Positions 54,301 through 62,489 of a DNA stretch of 64,000 bases are shown here, piece by piece. The position numbers and the translations under genes were made by a program. The DNA lies in assembly GCA_964019695.1 (NCBI GenBank), contig OZ026526.1, positions 9,629,254 through 9,693,253 of the forward strand. Reading direction: 5' to 3'. Under the pieces are notes generated by a model that ran no database searches, had not been told where the DNA came from, and saw nothing but the letters and a program-made list of their open reading frames with translations. The DNA is from Loripinus fragilis. Its lineage: Eukaryota > Mollusca > Bivalvia > Lucinida > Lucinidae. How positions within the stretch are numbered: position 1 is the stretch's first letter; each line of letters begins with the position of its first letter.

Positions 54301-55562
54301 TAGGTATAAATAGAGACGCTCGAAGTTGACAGACATTGTTTGTAGGGTTCATTTCCCGGTTAATTGTGTTTTGAATTTTTTATCTGCTGATCCCCCTGCC
54401 CCTCCTAAAAGTCTTTCATAAATAGTAAAGCTTAATCAAGTGCATGGTGCTCTCTGGAGCATTGTCGCACTGTGAACACTTTAAGGCACAGTATTTAAGA
54501 TTTAACAGTGGATAAAACAATAAAAGCAGTGTGTTTATTTAGTTCTGTAGACCCCCTTGGCTTTTTGTAAGGCCCCATTTCAAGCTGGTTCCAAAGTTTC
54601 CAAACTACATATGCAGGGTCCTTTGGTGGGACAACTGCACTTTGCCGGTCTCTGTTTTAAATTAGTTCCAACATTTTACAAATAATGGGGGCTGCCGCCC
54701 ACACACCCCTGGAACATAGTAGATAAGTATGTAAAAACATATAGAACTATAATGTAAACATATTTAGATGCAAGGTGTTGCAATAGCGCCTCAGCCCTGA
54801 TAAAGCGCAAATGTCCCCAAACCGTTTGTAAATGTTATAAAAGGTAGTCTTTGGTTTACCGGGCGCACTTTATTCTATTGGTTGTTAAGGGGCTTCTGAT
54901 ACCTTATTGATATCTGAAAAGATCGTAACAATGTGGCCTACAAATCATTAAATAGTCCTTACACGAAAAGGAAGCAGGGGTGTGAGGGCGCAGCCTAGAT
55001 TGGTTCCCCTCGTTGATAAAGCTCCACTTCCGCTACGCATTAATATGCTGATAAGCTATTAAAGGGAGAGATCCAGTCTAGGCGCAGCCCCCATTATTTA
55101 ACAAGCAAAACGTTAAACTTTAGTCTAGTCTTACGTTAACTACGCCCGGCGCACCATTCGCCGACTACATAAGCACCACTACCGTGGCCCTAGTAAACAT
55201 TTAAAAGTGGCAATTAAGGCTGATGGGAGAGTTAAATAACCTTGAGTTAAAGAAAGTATAGTTGTCTTACTTCTTTTAGTGCCTTCACAGCAATTCCCAA
55301 CACACTGGATCTCATCACCATTAGCCAAGGCGGTAGAAAAAACAACCTTGTTGACATATGAACCAAGGAGCTCGTCTTCCATTTCAACGCTGCAGTACTC
55401 ATTCGCATATGGATCGTAAGAAAGATCAATGTCCTCGTCTCTGTATGAAATAAGTGGTATTTCTACCATGGACTGCATCCTTAAAAATCTGTTTAGATCA
55501 AGCTTAACTCTCCTGTTTCTTGTCTCTTCATATGGTGTACAGCTGCTTGCGTAAAATGTCAT
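45086..55562 (-). CDS. Unrecognised five-exon gene: coiled-coil protein with C-terminal 7-residue repeats
   Basis: Coding join (minus): 55562-55271, 52378-52117, 49358-49237, 47447-47359, 45349-45086; 1029 nt, 342 residues plus stop. All introns are GT/AG and phases agree at all four junctions, which is strong evidence for a real gene. Residues 1-97 are acidic and polar (LISYRDEDIDLSYDPY). About 140-160 is Lys/Arg-rich (GLRKKKTKK). 185-255 is helical and coiled-coil-like (RDYINSVVEAKVRFIHDSYE, ICATLQKRLDEEEKTIRQYK). 263-274 is a basic cluster resembling a nuclear signal. 291-332 is six copies of (R/K/E)D(S/G)(K/E)(P/L/R)DM. There is no signal peptide or membrane segment. I do not recognise the family; the YERQFR block faintly recalls vertebrate C10orf67-like proteins, from memory only. 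The start is the first in-frame ATG, with A at -3. Confidence 0.8.
45119..45244 (-). repeat. 21-bp coding minisatellite (six 7-residue units)
   Basis: Six in-frame 21-bp units, such as GACATGAGGGATGGTGAACC, encode SKPDM/GEPDM/SELDM variants. Unit length is a multiple of three, so copy number can vary without a frameshift. Confidence 0.88.
45560..47060 (-). pseudogene. Decayed Penelope-like reverse transcriptase in gene 2 intron 4
   Basis: On the minus strand, in order but in shifting frames: APADKADNNVLVVWKMYYIN (about 46760), MPHNQLKKLTELIEKSF and HPKRYKLLC (46118-46300), ITNGIVASKIYDKWDDN (about 45960), RDVPRSPSHGVYI, and GLKTLLQQGISEP. These correspond to blocks of Penelope-like RTs (PADKxxNNIVVV, KxYDKRDDFxF, GVYISQL). 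Many stops and frame changes mark it as dead. The catalytic box is not readable. Confidence 0.78.
47359..47447 (-). CDS. Gene 2 coding exon 4
   Basis: 89 nt, with acceptor CTACTTTACAG and donor GTATGT. It encodes ICATLQKRLDEEEKTIRQYK and AMCDRLASQ, a heptad-like coiled-coil segment. It ends in phase 0. Confidence 0.84.
47471..47530. repeat. Single arm of the CTTACACGAGTGATCATTTC palindrome
   Basis: The same word as both arms at 15325-15413, just upstream of gene 2 exon 4. Confidence 0.55.
47560..47990. repeat. Degenerate GTCAAAGGTCAAGG tandem repeat
   Basis: Several units with TGACCTT, GGTCAAAGATCAAGG, GTCAAAGGTCAAG and CAAGGTCAGAAATTGTC, reminiscent of the Helentron-type core repeats at 4761-5750 but more decayed. 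Confidence 0.45.
48240..48930. repeat. Tandem segmental duplication in gene 2 intron 3
   Basis: 48270-48440 and 48790-48920 share GTCCGATATTTCCTMATTATT, ATATTTCTCAGAATT and AATAAGTCTTAAGAAAAATG. Between them, 48758-48785 copies the end of exon 3 with its donor (TTACCTTTAACTTTA and AAGCTGAG). Confidence 0.65.
48935..49208. mobile_element. MITE with GGCGGATCC-type ends, second copy
   Basis: Shares CAGGATTTCTGAAAAGGGGG and TTTGGTCTCGCTGAGACCAAAT with 42398-42608. An internal tandem duplication of the hairpin is present. Confidence 0.7.
49237..49358 (-). CDS. Gene 2 coding exon 3
   Basis: 122 nt, with acceptor T-run then GCAG and donor GTAACT. It encodes DYINSVVEAKVRFIHDSYER, then QFRMVNKDRMSTLAQLIKVK; predicted helical. 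Its 3' end and donor are duplicated at about 48755-48785. Confidence 0.84.
49534..49605. repeat. Hairpin GGCCCGCCAGCGAAACGCCA
   Basis: Foldback with a few mismatches: TGGGCCATCATCGGC...AAACGCC faces GGCGTTTCGC...GATATTGGCCCA. Sibling of 40254-40297. Confidence 0.7.
49770..49985 (-). repeat. tRNA-derived SINE, truncated copy
   Basis: Same body as 19690-19975 (AGAATGGCCGTAGAAATTAT, TTGTAACTGACAACA). The B-box end stops at AGGATTGAAC, where the ATTCCAAAATCGAATTC foldback begins. Confidence 0.65.
50068..51408. mobile_element. TTAA-flanked non-autonomous element of ATTCGTGG repeats
   Basis: TTAA on both sides (50064-50067, 51409-51412). Inverted ends GCCCCAGATACACA...TCACGATTTTGGCCACG and CGTGGCCAGAATCGTGACTG...TGGAGC. 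The interior repeats ATTCGTGGT/ACCGTGGT/CACCGTA words and has a 20-base G run (50716-50735). TTAA duplication is typical of piggyBac-like elements, although the ends are not the usual CCY. It interrupts a GGAATGTTCATGG-type foldback (about 49985-51480). Confidence 0.72.
51590..51877 (+). CDS. Unrecognised open frame, 95 codons
   Basis: A frame with coding-like composition: ECKTEEPNSQCEYGQPLELT, then KDFFDRHDRATQVWLAVNYK and LLPRQVSLAAVDQIYVFHRA. It lies antisense in an intron of gene 2, between a foldback and an inverted repeat. The annotated start may be internal, since the frame extends a little upstream. No family is recognised; it could be an exon of a nested gene, a captured gene piece or a transposon scrap. 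Confidence 0.3.
   Translation: MFECKTEEPNSQCEYGQPLELTKDFFDRHDRATQVWLAVNYKAKEFDLRSLLPRQVSLAAVDQIYVFHRAMNGCNNLDSLKACFENVNISCKKNT
51903..52110. repeat. Inverted repeat TTAGACTGGCTCCAGTCCTTA with internal duplication
   Basis: Ends TTAGACTGGCTCCAGTCCTT and AAGGACTGGAGCCAGTCTTA. Inside, GAGCCATCAGAGTAAGACTA occurs twice in direct order and once inverted. It abuts gene 2 exon 2 within 7 bp of its donor. Confidence 0.8.
52117..52378 (-). CDS. Gene 2 coding exon 2
   Basis: 262 nt, with acceptor TTGTTTTTAG after a long T-run and donor GTAGAG. It encodes IRRENPILDYGDVDYGRF, a basic stretch GLRKKKTKK and VPVGISAGIKDGHPMFTASL. If unspliced the frame would stop at once (TAG in the donor), but the phase fits exon 3. 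Confidence 0.82.
52645..52700. repeat. Core hairpin scrap of the ATATGAGC MITE family
   Basis: AAAGGCGCTGATCAGACTGA and GCGCAGGCTGGTCTGCGCC. No terminal repeats remain. Confidence 0.5.
52918..52992 (-). repeat. tRNA-Arg-like sequence (SINE head or tRNA pseudogene)
   Basis: On the minus strand: ATATCTCAGTTGATGGAGCG (A-box region), anticodon loop TTTCGGA reading TCG, then GGTCGCGGGTTCGAATCC (B box). The T stem and acceptor stem pair poorly, so a functional tRNA is unlikely. Confidence 0.6.
53003..53195. mobile_element. MITE of the GGCAATCGAAAAC family, copy 2
   Basis: 17-bp perfect inverted ends TAGGCGGCAATCGAAAA (53011-53027) and its complement (53169-53185), with inner GTTTTCGATTGCCATTTGTC. 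It is related to 10090-10283. It lies in intron 1 of gene 2. Confidence 0.78.
53711..54158. mobile_element. TIR element CACTTCGAATCGAACTATAG
   Basis: The left end carries a perfect 19-bp-arm hairpin TTCGAATCGAACTATAGTT/AACTATAGTTCGATTCGAA (53719-53767). The right end AACTATATTTCGATTCGAAG inverts the left. Non-coding. Confidence 0.68.
54160..54985 (-). other. Gene 2 intron 1 sequence, nothing recognised
   Basis: AT-rich with no exon-like frames or clear repeats. Confidence 0.45.
54996..55080. mobile_element. MITE with 9-bp target duplication, 85-bp form
   Basis: TAGATTGGTTCCCCTCGTTG at the left and GAGAGATCCAGTCTA at the right, flanked by perfect GGCGCAGCC (54987-54995 and 55081-55089). Short form of 39407-39780. 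Confidence 0.85.
55271..55562 (-). CDS. Gene 2 coding exon 1
   Basis: 292 nt from ATG (MTFYASSCTPYEETRNRR) to donor GTAAGA after ACTAAAAGAA; ends in phase 1. Acidic, tyrosine-containing sequence with several Cys (CVGNCCEG). The frame is open further upstream but has no in-frame ATG there. Confidence 0.78.
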
Positions 55563-55690
55563 TTTATTGTTCCGATTTACACATGCGTTTGAGTTATTGA
55601 TACATGTCGCTGACGTCACGTTATGGCGACATACATTTGACGCGCCATGACTGACGTTCCTTTCGCGCTATAAATAAAGGCACCGCCAGC
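55563..55690 (-). promoter_or_regulatory. Putative gene 2 promoter/5' UTR with CRE and TATA-like word
   Basis: A perfect CRE TGACGTCA (55611-55618) lies about 50 bp before the ATG. TATAAATA (55669-55676) reads as TATTTATA on the minus strand. A short upstream ATG frame (MARQMYVAIT, stop) precedes the start. The transcription start is unknown; the TATA word is a better fit for plus-strand transcription. Confidence 0.35.
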
Positions 55691-55737
55691 TATGGTATAT
55701 TTTTGTCGAACAACATCATGAAAGTGATACATTCACA

Positions 55738-55897
55738 TTATTACTTGAGTAACTTGATCTGATGGATCGGATCACGTCGAGTGGCTGCGCCAGGAACGAT
55801 CGGATCACACGTGACGAAGTCGAGTGTGATCCAGTAGTTCCTGGCGCAGCCACGAGACGTGATCCGACCCATCAGATCAAGTTACTCAAGTAATAAT
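55738..55897. repeat. 160-bp palindrome in the intergenic region
   Basis: Arms from ATTATTACTTGAGTAACTTG to its inverse, including TGGCTGCGCCAGGAAC/GTTCCTGGCGCAGCCA. The GATCGGATCACA centre has few mismatches. Either a MITE or a cruciform-forming regulatory region. Confidence 0.85.
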
Positions 55898-56242
55898 GTT
55901 TTTATTATATACCTACATAACACAACAAAACTCATTTCAGTTTTAGCGGTTAACTCACTAAAGTTGATACCATGTGATGTGACGTTGCGATTCCGTTACG
56001 GTAGCAGATAACGTCGCGCCAAATGTTTGATGACGTCACATTGTGTAAACATGTTTTGACAGAGGCGGAAAATGCATTTATCGTGTTTAATTCTTGTCCT
56101 TTAATACGGGAAATAAATAAATAGAGGCTAATCGCCTAAACGTCAGATAGAAATATGATTAATAATGCTGTGGCTAAGAGTGCGAGTCAGATTAAGAGTT
56201 CGCCGCCAGGTGCTGGCTTTTATCTTGTGAGTTGGGTAAAAC

Positions 56243-56343
56243 ATGGAGGATGGTGATACGGAAAAATATCACCCGAGTAGCGTGATACAAGATTTTGTAT
56301 TTTCGAGTCGGAAAGTAGTTGTATCAGATGTATTTCTTTGCAG
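56243..56343 (+). CDS. Possible first coding exon of a divergent gene
   Basis: The ATG has a strong start context (AACATGG). It encodes MEDGDTEKYHPSSVIQDFVF, then SSRKVVVSDVFLC, and stops at a donor-like CAG/GTATAT in phase 2. The frame continues 30 codons past the donor. No convincing second exon was found downstream, so this is speculative. Confidence 0.25.
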
Positions 56344-56695
56344 GTATATAATAAAAGTTAAATCACGTCAAGTCGAAACTTTCCCAAATTGGTCAAAACC
56401 TAATTCGTCCCGACTATTTAAAACGTCGCATGTTTGAGCCGCGACACGAGGAACCAGCAACGTCAATGTGCCTCATTCAAGAAGACTCAGATCAGCCTAG
56501 GCATCAATTCAGTCTGGTCATAGTCGTCGATGGCATCACGAAGAAAGCTAGCTCTTGCACAACGGGTATATCTGAGATTTTACCCTGGGATAGAAAATCT
56601 TGTCTTACCGAGGACGTCATTGTTATGTTAAAGTAACGTAACCATGTAAAAATTGCATCTTAGCGTATTCAGGAACTTCTGGAAGCGTATTTCAA

Positions 56696-56697
56696 AA

Positions 56698-56740
<43 letters not shown>

Positions 56741-56741
56741 A
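56696..56741 (+). repeat. (AAAT)n microsatellite
   Basis: About 11 perfect AATA units. Confidence 0.95.
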
Positions 56742-56762
56742 AACAGCGGTGAGCAAGAATAA

Positions 56763-56910
56763 GAATCCATTATTCCTATGAGGGATAGATAGAAAAATCC
56801 GTCCCTCGGATCACCGTTTGTCATCACTCGGCAAGCTTCGTGATGCCAAACGGTGGTCCTTGGGACAGATTTTTCTATCCTACCCTCACACTCATGATGG
56901 ATTCTTATAG
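56763..56910. repeat. Hairpin GGATAGATAGAAAAATCCGT
   Basis: Left ATCCATTATTCCTATGAGGG...CCGTTTG and right CAAACGG...GATGGATTCTTA are inverse with mismatches; the loop is TCATCACTCGGCAAGC. A scrap occurs near 43100. Confidence 0.65.
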
Positions 56911-57238
56911 GATCTTAGTAGCGCAAGGTGAAGACTATGATCAGACTGGACGGATGCCCATGATGATCTGAGTCTTCGCTCGGCGCACACTCATTCTATT
57001 GGTTTTGCCATGGAATGGCTCATTCAAGCCTGAAATACGATAGGTTTTTTTGCTGTGCTTAATAATGTTACAATTGACATTTCGTAGGATATGCTGTTTA
57101 ATGTTTCTAAAGCCGTTATTATATCACACAAATGCCATCCGGGTGCAAAAAGTACGTCTTGGTGCAATTCGCTCCAGGGATGTTATTTATAGTCATAATG
57201 TGCATGGTATTAGGGTTTTTACAGACGTCTTGCAGCAG

Positions 57239-57452
57239 CGAAAAGTCGGGTAAATCGCTGCTGCCAGACGTCTGTCACCAGCAAAAACTCAGGGAAATCG
57301 TTGCTGTCAGATGTCTGTCAAAAGCGAAAAGTCGGATAAATCGCTGCTCTCAGATGACTGTCAAAAAGAAAAGTCGGACAAATCGCTGCTGTCAGATGTC
57401 TGTCAATAGCGAAAAGTCGGTTAAACCGCAGCTGCCAGACATCTTTCTAAAA
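57239..57452 (+). repeat. 43-bp minisatellite, about five units
   Basis: Units start near 57239, 57281, 57324, 57366 and 57409 with GCGAAAAGTCGGRTAAATCG and contain CTGCTGTCAGATGTCTGTCA. 43 is not a multiple of three, so the overlapping frames shift at each unit. Confidence 0.88.
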
Positions 57453-57769
57453 AGCTAAAAGTCTGTGGTTTGGCTGTTGACATATTTTGTTGTGATTGTG
57501 TCAGTTCCTGGTCATACTCGCTTACCTTTTTAATCTTCTATTCCATAAGTATATCATGATTACTCGGTCTGACATTTTAAGTATGTAGGAGTGTAGAAAT
57601 CATATTGAAATTCTATGAGATATTGGTCCCTATGTCTTTTTTTATGCATTCACAGCAACATGTACATGTATGAAGTGGGTTAGCTATCGAAATATCAGAA
57701 TTCTTTTGTGCGAGCGGTAAATGCTCTGGTGACACTGTGTTGGTTAGTGGTTTTGTGTTGTTGTTTTTG

Positions 57770-57870
57770 TCTGGAGCACCCGAAGGCTCAACCATCAGTG
57801 GTTCTAGTTTAAAACGTCCCAGAGTCAGCTGAAAGTCTCATCTGACAGACTGGTGGAGCTGGAGACCCGT
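57770..57870 (-). repeat. SINE fragment
   Basis: Shares GGAGCACCCGAAGGCTCAAC, AGTGGTTCTAGTTTAAAACG and CATCTGACAGACTGG with 13984-14179. Confidence 0.65.
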
Positions 57871-57934
57871 CACATATTCACTACAGTCTACACCACACCG
57901 GCTCCTTCATTGATTGAGCATCCGACTTATTCAC

Positions 57935-58032
57935 CTGGCCTCGAAGTTATAAAACGTGTCCACAAGCAGCCAATGATTGCGATTTATTTTGAGTTTGAGA
58001 ATAAACTCAAGTTTTATAACCTCGAGGCCAGA
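57935..58032. repeat. Inverted repeat TGGCCTCGAAGTTATAAAAC
   Basis: TGGCCTCGAAGTTATAAAAC and GTTTTATAACCTCGAGGCCA flank a 50-bp loop. Confidence 0.75.
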
Positions 58033-58506
58033 TCTCTCTCCATCAGACTTTCATATATTTCCAAAATTAAAAAAGGCAATCTCATGTACCCACTTTTTGG
58101 TCACATGGCAACACCAAGCCTAGAATGGACGATTTTCTGAAAGGTAAAGAAAAGGACTTCTTTAAAAATTAAAAATCGCTGGCAAAAGGGTACAGATACT
58201 GAACGGGATTATGTTGAACAAGAAATATCTTTTAAAAAAGATATACGACGATGTCAATGAAGACATATTTGATATTAGTAACGTGAGAATTTTTAGAGAA
58301 TTCGAGAAGAAAAAAATTGGGGGATGTTTATAGTTTGTTATGTCTTCGGTCAGCTGAGCGCAGTAAAGCGTTTGGCTTAAGGAACCTATGCTATTACAAA
58401 ACATCTGTAGTGATGCTCCTAACGTGCAAGATTGCTGGAATCTCGCGAAAACTTGAGTCAGAACGAAAAATAAATGGAAGACGCTATTGACAAACATCTG
58501 ACAGCA

Positions 58507-58840
58507 GCGAAAAGTCGAGGAAATCGCTGTTGCCAGACGCCTGTCACTAGCGAAAAATCGAGGAAATCGCTGCTGCCAGACGTCTGTCACCAGCGAAAAC
58601 TCGAGGAAATCGCTGCTGCGATAAGGGTCCATATCGCACCAGGCTTTCAGTAGTTATGGCCCTTTGATTATAAAAATTCACCATTTGAAAAGATGTCCGC
58701 TCTCGAAGTCGAATAAATTTTAGCAGAATTTTATGAAACTTGGTAACATTGTTTAGTACCATGATGTCTTCTTCAAGTTCGATAATGGCCCATATCGCAC
58801 CATGCTTTCTGTAGTTATGGCCCTTTGTTTATGAAAAATC
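58507..58840. repeat. 43-bp minisatellite and adjoining 160-bp tandem repeat
   Basis: 58507-58620 has about 2.7 units of the 43-bp repeat seen at 57239. Directly after it, CATATCGCACCAGGCTTTC...GTAGTTATGGCCCTTTG repeats at about 58630 and 58790. Confidence 0.75.
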
Positions 58841-58849
58841 ACTAGAAGA

Positions 58850-59745
58850 ATTGTGCATTTATATGCAAATGACATATTTCATTTAGGTATTGTTAATAAA
58901 AGATGACGTACAGTCGCAGTTTCGATTTTCAACTTTTCTGATTTCACAATTTGTCAAGTTAACGTAGAATGAATGTACAATCGCAGTTTAATTTTGCACC
59001 ATCGAGTAGTGTAAACCACTGTAAAAGTACATTTGCAACAGGGCAATTTAGATGCGTTACGGGTGAATCACAGTTACAACCTGTCTTCAGGTGATATGAG
59101 TTGCAGATATTCACATGAACATAATGTTTGCAAACACAATGGGTGTTAATATAAATGTTTACTGAGGGAACATACGGCAATAGGAGACTGTCTACGCTGA
59201 CATATCAGCGCTTACAATTTCCACTCTCGTTTCGATTACGTCTACGGAAGACAATAAGTTAGCAAACCTCTGCAAAGGTGAGTAGAGACTGTCGTGGTCA
59301 AGATATGAGAGTCATTGTGCCTGAATATGCTAATAATGAGGGGTGTATTATATCTTTTTGATAATATATATATCCAATTTAATTGTGTCATATTAAGTGT
59401 TTGTTGCGAAAATTTTATGATTAATACTGCTTTGGAACCATTAAACTGTCCTGTCTTAGGTGATTTATCATGGGTCAGAAAATATTTTTCTCCACTCGTC
59501 TTCTTTAAATTTGAATTTTTGTATTTCAAAGTGTTTGTTTTTTTCTTTGGGCATGTCTGTTGTTAAATTAGGAGATTGTACTTGTCTTGTGCTCTTTTTT
59601 TTTTAAATATTTTAGATGCTTTTGGATTGAAAATGGTACCTCGTTATGTCGTATTTTAGATAGATTTAATGTTTTCTTCGAGGCGGCTGAGAATTGCTCT
59701 TACCAGGCCTGAATTTGCAGAAAATTGATAGTGACATTATATCTT
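58850..59745. other. No recognised feature
   Basis: AT-rich; short frames on both strands without family resemblance. Confidence 0.45.
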
Positions 59746-59747
59746 AC

Positions 59748-61170
59748 CTTTGTTGGACAACATTTTTATCCGATTTGGCAATTAACTGTATAGACAAGTA
59801 GTTGGGATTTCTATGGGCACTAGTTGTGCTTCCATGGTTGCCGCTTTATTCCTGTTTTGTTATGAGAGGGGCTTTATGATGTCTCTTTCTGATGATAAGC
59901 AGGCTGATATTATTGATGCTTTTAACACTACATCCAGATATTTGGACGATATTTTAAACATAAATAATGTTTATTTTGACAATATGGTAAGCCAAATATA
60001 CCATTCAGAGGTCCAACTTAATAAAGCCAATACATCTGATACCGAAGCCACGTTTTTAGACTTGCATTTATCAATTTCTAATGATATTGTTTCTACCAAC
60101 ATTTATGATAAACGTGACGAATTTGATTTTGAAATTATCAATTTCCGATTTTTAGATGGTGATGTTTCTCGCTCTGCATCCTATGGAGTCTGTATCTCTC
60201 AACTCATTCGTTTTGCTAGAGCATCTAGCCATGTTGCTGACTTCCACACTCATATTAATTGTTAACTCTGAAACTCCTTTAACAAGGTCATCGGTATCAT
60301 AAACTTCGCCAAACCTTTTCTAAATTTTAAAGACAATACTAGGATTTGATATCTAAACTCCAAGTTGAACATAAATCTCTCTTGCGCCAAGGACTTTCGG
60401 AACCTGAATTCTATGGTGACTTGGTGTATAAATTGAAGAAGACTGTTGGCTCTAATAATTTTTCAGTGCAGTTCATTAAAATCTCCCATTATAAAATGAT
60501 TGGCTATAACATTAATATATTGCAGCAGACTGCATGCTTGGTGATCAACCAAATCACGGTTGGCAACTTTGTTTACCTCTTTTATTGTACGCTGGTGGGT
60601 TTGACATCAGCCTCTATGACGGTTCCGCCTTAAAGACTTATCTATTGATGAGATGGTAGGGGCCTGATGCTTTAGCTGTTTTCAGGCCCACCGGGGTTTA
60701 CCTGTTTGATTTCTTTGGCTCTGGTATTCAGTTTTATTTACTGTTGAGTCCTTATCTTTGCTTTATCTCCTTTTTATATCTTGATTTATATGTTCTAGGA
60801 GTTGATGCATTGATAAGTTATGGGCCTTTCATGCAAACCAAACATCTATGTGTCTTGATCCACATCTGAACTAAGGGTGAGATTGGCGCTGTGAAACTGG
60901 TTTAAGCCCTCTAGTAAAATATTTTTACTGACCGTTCCAAGGCGGTACTTCTTTTGTGGATCATTCATGTTATTTCTGTTGTGTGTTTGCTATATTTTCG
61001 TGCGCGTCTGTTTATTGTTGCCTCGTAGCCACCTGCTGGGAACGGGCTGAACTTTTGGCTCTCGTTTGTGATGTCTAATTGTGAGTTTGTTACTTTCCCA
61101 TTGGTATCCTGGGTCAGGTGTGGTACTTGATTGTATCGATTGCTTATCTTTGCCCTCTTTCGTACTTTAG
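59748..61170 (+). pseudogene. Penelope-like element reverse transcriptase, 3' part (copy 1)
   Basis: LLDNIFIRFGN, then an in-frame stop, then LYRQVVGISMGTSCA leading into the open frame 59813-60265. The catalytic YLDD is intact (RYLDDIL, residues 42-48 of that frame), and FLDLHLSIS, YDKRDEFDFEI and SYGVCISQLIRFARAS follow. After a frame break the ORF continues at 60346-60633 (LLRQGLSEPEFYGDLVYKLK). These blocks are typical of Penelope-like RTs. No GIY-YIG endonuclease is seen downstream. The 3' tail to 61170 is shared with 40418-41210 and 16735-16855. Confidence 0.82.
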
Positions 61171-61309
61171 TTTATTATATGTATAAATACTTCCATCATT
61201 GCTTGTAAGATAGTTGATGAATTTAATTTCTTTGTCAAAACACGCTTTGTAATATGCAATTTTTATCTCCGATTTTGATGTTTTCATTAGAGACACTTTG
61301 ATTGGTTTG

Positions 61310-62374
61310 AAATTCGTCGCTTCAGTGCTAATGTGTTCTAAGGGACATTTTGGTCAAAAATGAGTTATGCATACCGTTGGAAAGGGGATAAAATGTTCTA
61401 TCTCCTGGTGAAGGTTTCATTTGCATATCTCCTCCCAGTAAGCTTAAAATCACTGTGCTTTTCTGTTCTATCTACAAAAAGACAATTTCGTTCAGTGCTA
61501 TAGTGTTTTAAGTGATTTTCATCCACTGGTCAATGATGATTATGTCACGTGAGTGGGTGAGTTCAGTGTCTATCTATATAAAGTCACTTCTCTGGGAGAA
61601 ATTTCTAAAAACTGCAGTTACCTCCCTTACATAAATTTAAATTTACTAAATTGAAGCTGTTTGTCGGTTTTATGGCAAACTAATGGCTATATTGGCTTTT
61701 TTGGGTCCTAATAATACGCTCAGTCAAAAACATAACGCAAATTGATCCATGGACAGAATAATAAGCTGTAGAAATATATTACCCCCCTTACAATATTTAA
61801 ACTGCTTTAATTGAAGTAATTTGTCGATGTATTTACAAATCAATGGTTAAATCTGCTACTTTTAGGTCCAAATAATCAGTTCAGTCTAAAATATTTTTCA
61901 AATCGCCCCCATTGTCAGAAAAAATAACTGTAGAAACAGATTACCTCCTTACATGAATTTTAATGGCATAATCCGTGCGGTTTGTTACTGTTATGCCAAA
62001 TAAATGACTAAATCTGCTACTATTAGGTACAAATAATCATTTCTGTTCAAATGAGTATACGAATTGACTCCATAAACAGAATAATAAGCTGTAGGAAAAT
62101 ATAGAACACTATAGCACTGAACGCAGAAGGTGATTTTTAGGGCATAATCTTCTATCGGCAAACTCTAAAATGCGCGTAAATTCCATTTTACTGTACAAAT
62201 TACTTCAAACCAAGGTTATTTACACTGTATGTATATATTTTAACCCTCTGGTATAATTCAAAGGTCTGTGATAAATAAGGCATCAAAAATCAGGATTCTA
62301 AAATTTTCAAACTCATTTTTCTCAAAACGTGTGCAATGGTAGATAAAACACTATATCACTGAAGCAACGAATTT
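61310..62374. mobile_element. TIR element AAATTCGTYGCTTCAGTG with internal tandem repeats
   Basis: Outer inverted ends AAATTCGTCGCTTCAGTG and CACTGAAGCAACGAATTT. An inner pair TTCAGTGCTATAGTGTTTTA (61491) faces its complement (about 62104). Between them, 3-4 units of about 155-163 bp start CTGYAGAAA...TTACCTCC (61612, 61765, 61928, 62089) with ATAATAAGCTGTAG. Non-coding. Confidence 0.68.
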
Positions 62375-62489
62375 GCTGTATTTTGTTGGGGTGTCCTTTG
62401 TTACTATTTGTATATGAGATAAGAATACATCTCTCCAAAACTTGTTTTCTTTTGTTTAGGTAATATTTTTTCAGTTATAAAGCGTGTCC

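Noticed and set aside
55563..55619. Upstream extension of the gene 2 frame
   Set aside because: It begins with GTG, not ATG. The first in-frame ATG is at 55562, with A at -3.
57132..57458. 108-codon frame with a hydrophobic, signal-like N-terminus
   Set aside because: The C-terminal two thirds are the 43-bp minisatellite, which changes frame with each unit. The hydrophobic start alone is weak evidence, and no conserved counterpart is visible.
58162..58632. 156-codon minus-strand frame
   Set aside because: Its N-terminal part is the 43-bp minisatellite and the rest is low-complexity; no splice signals or family match.
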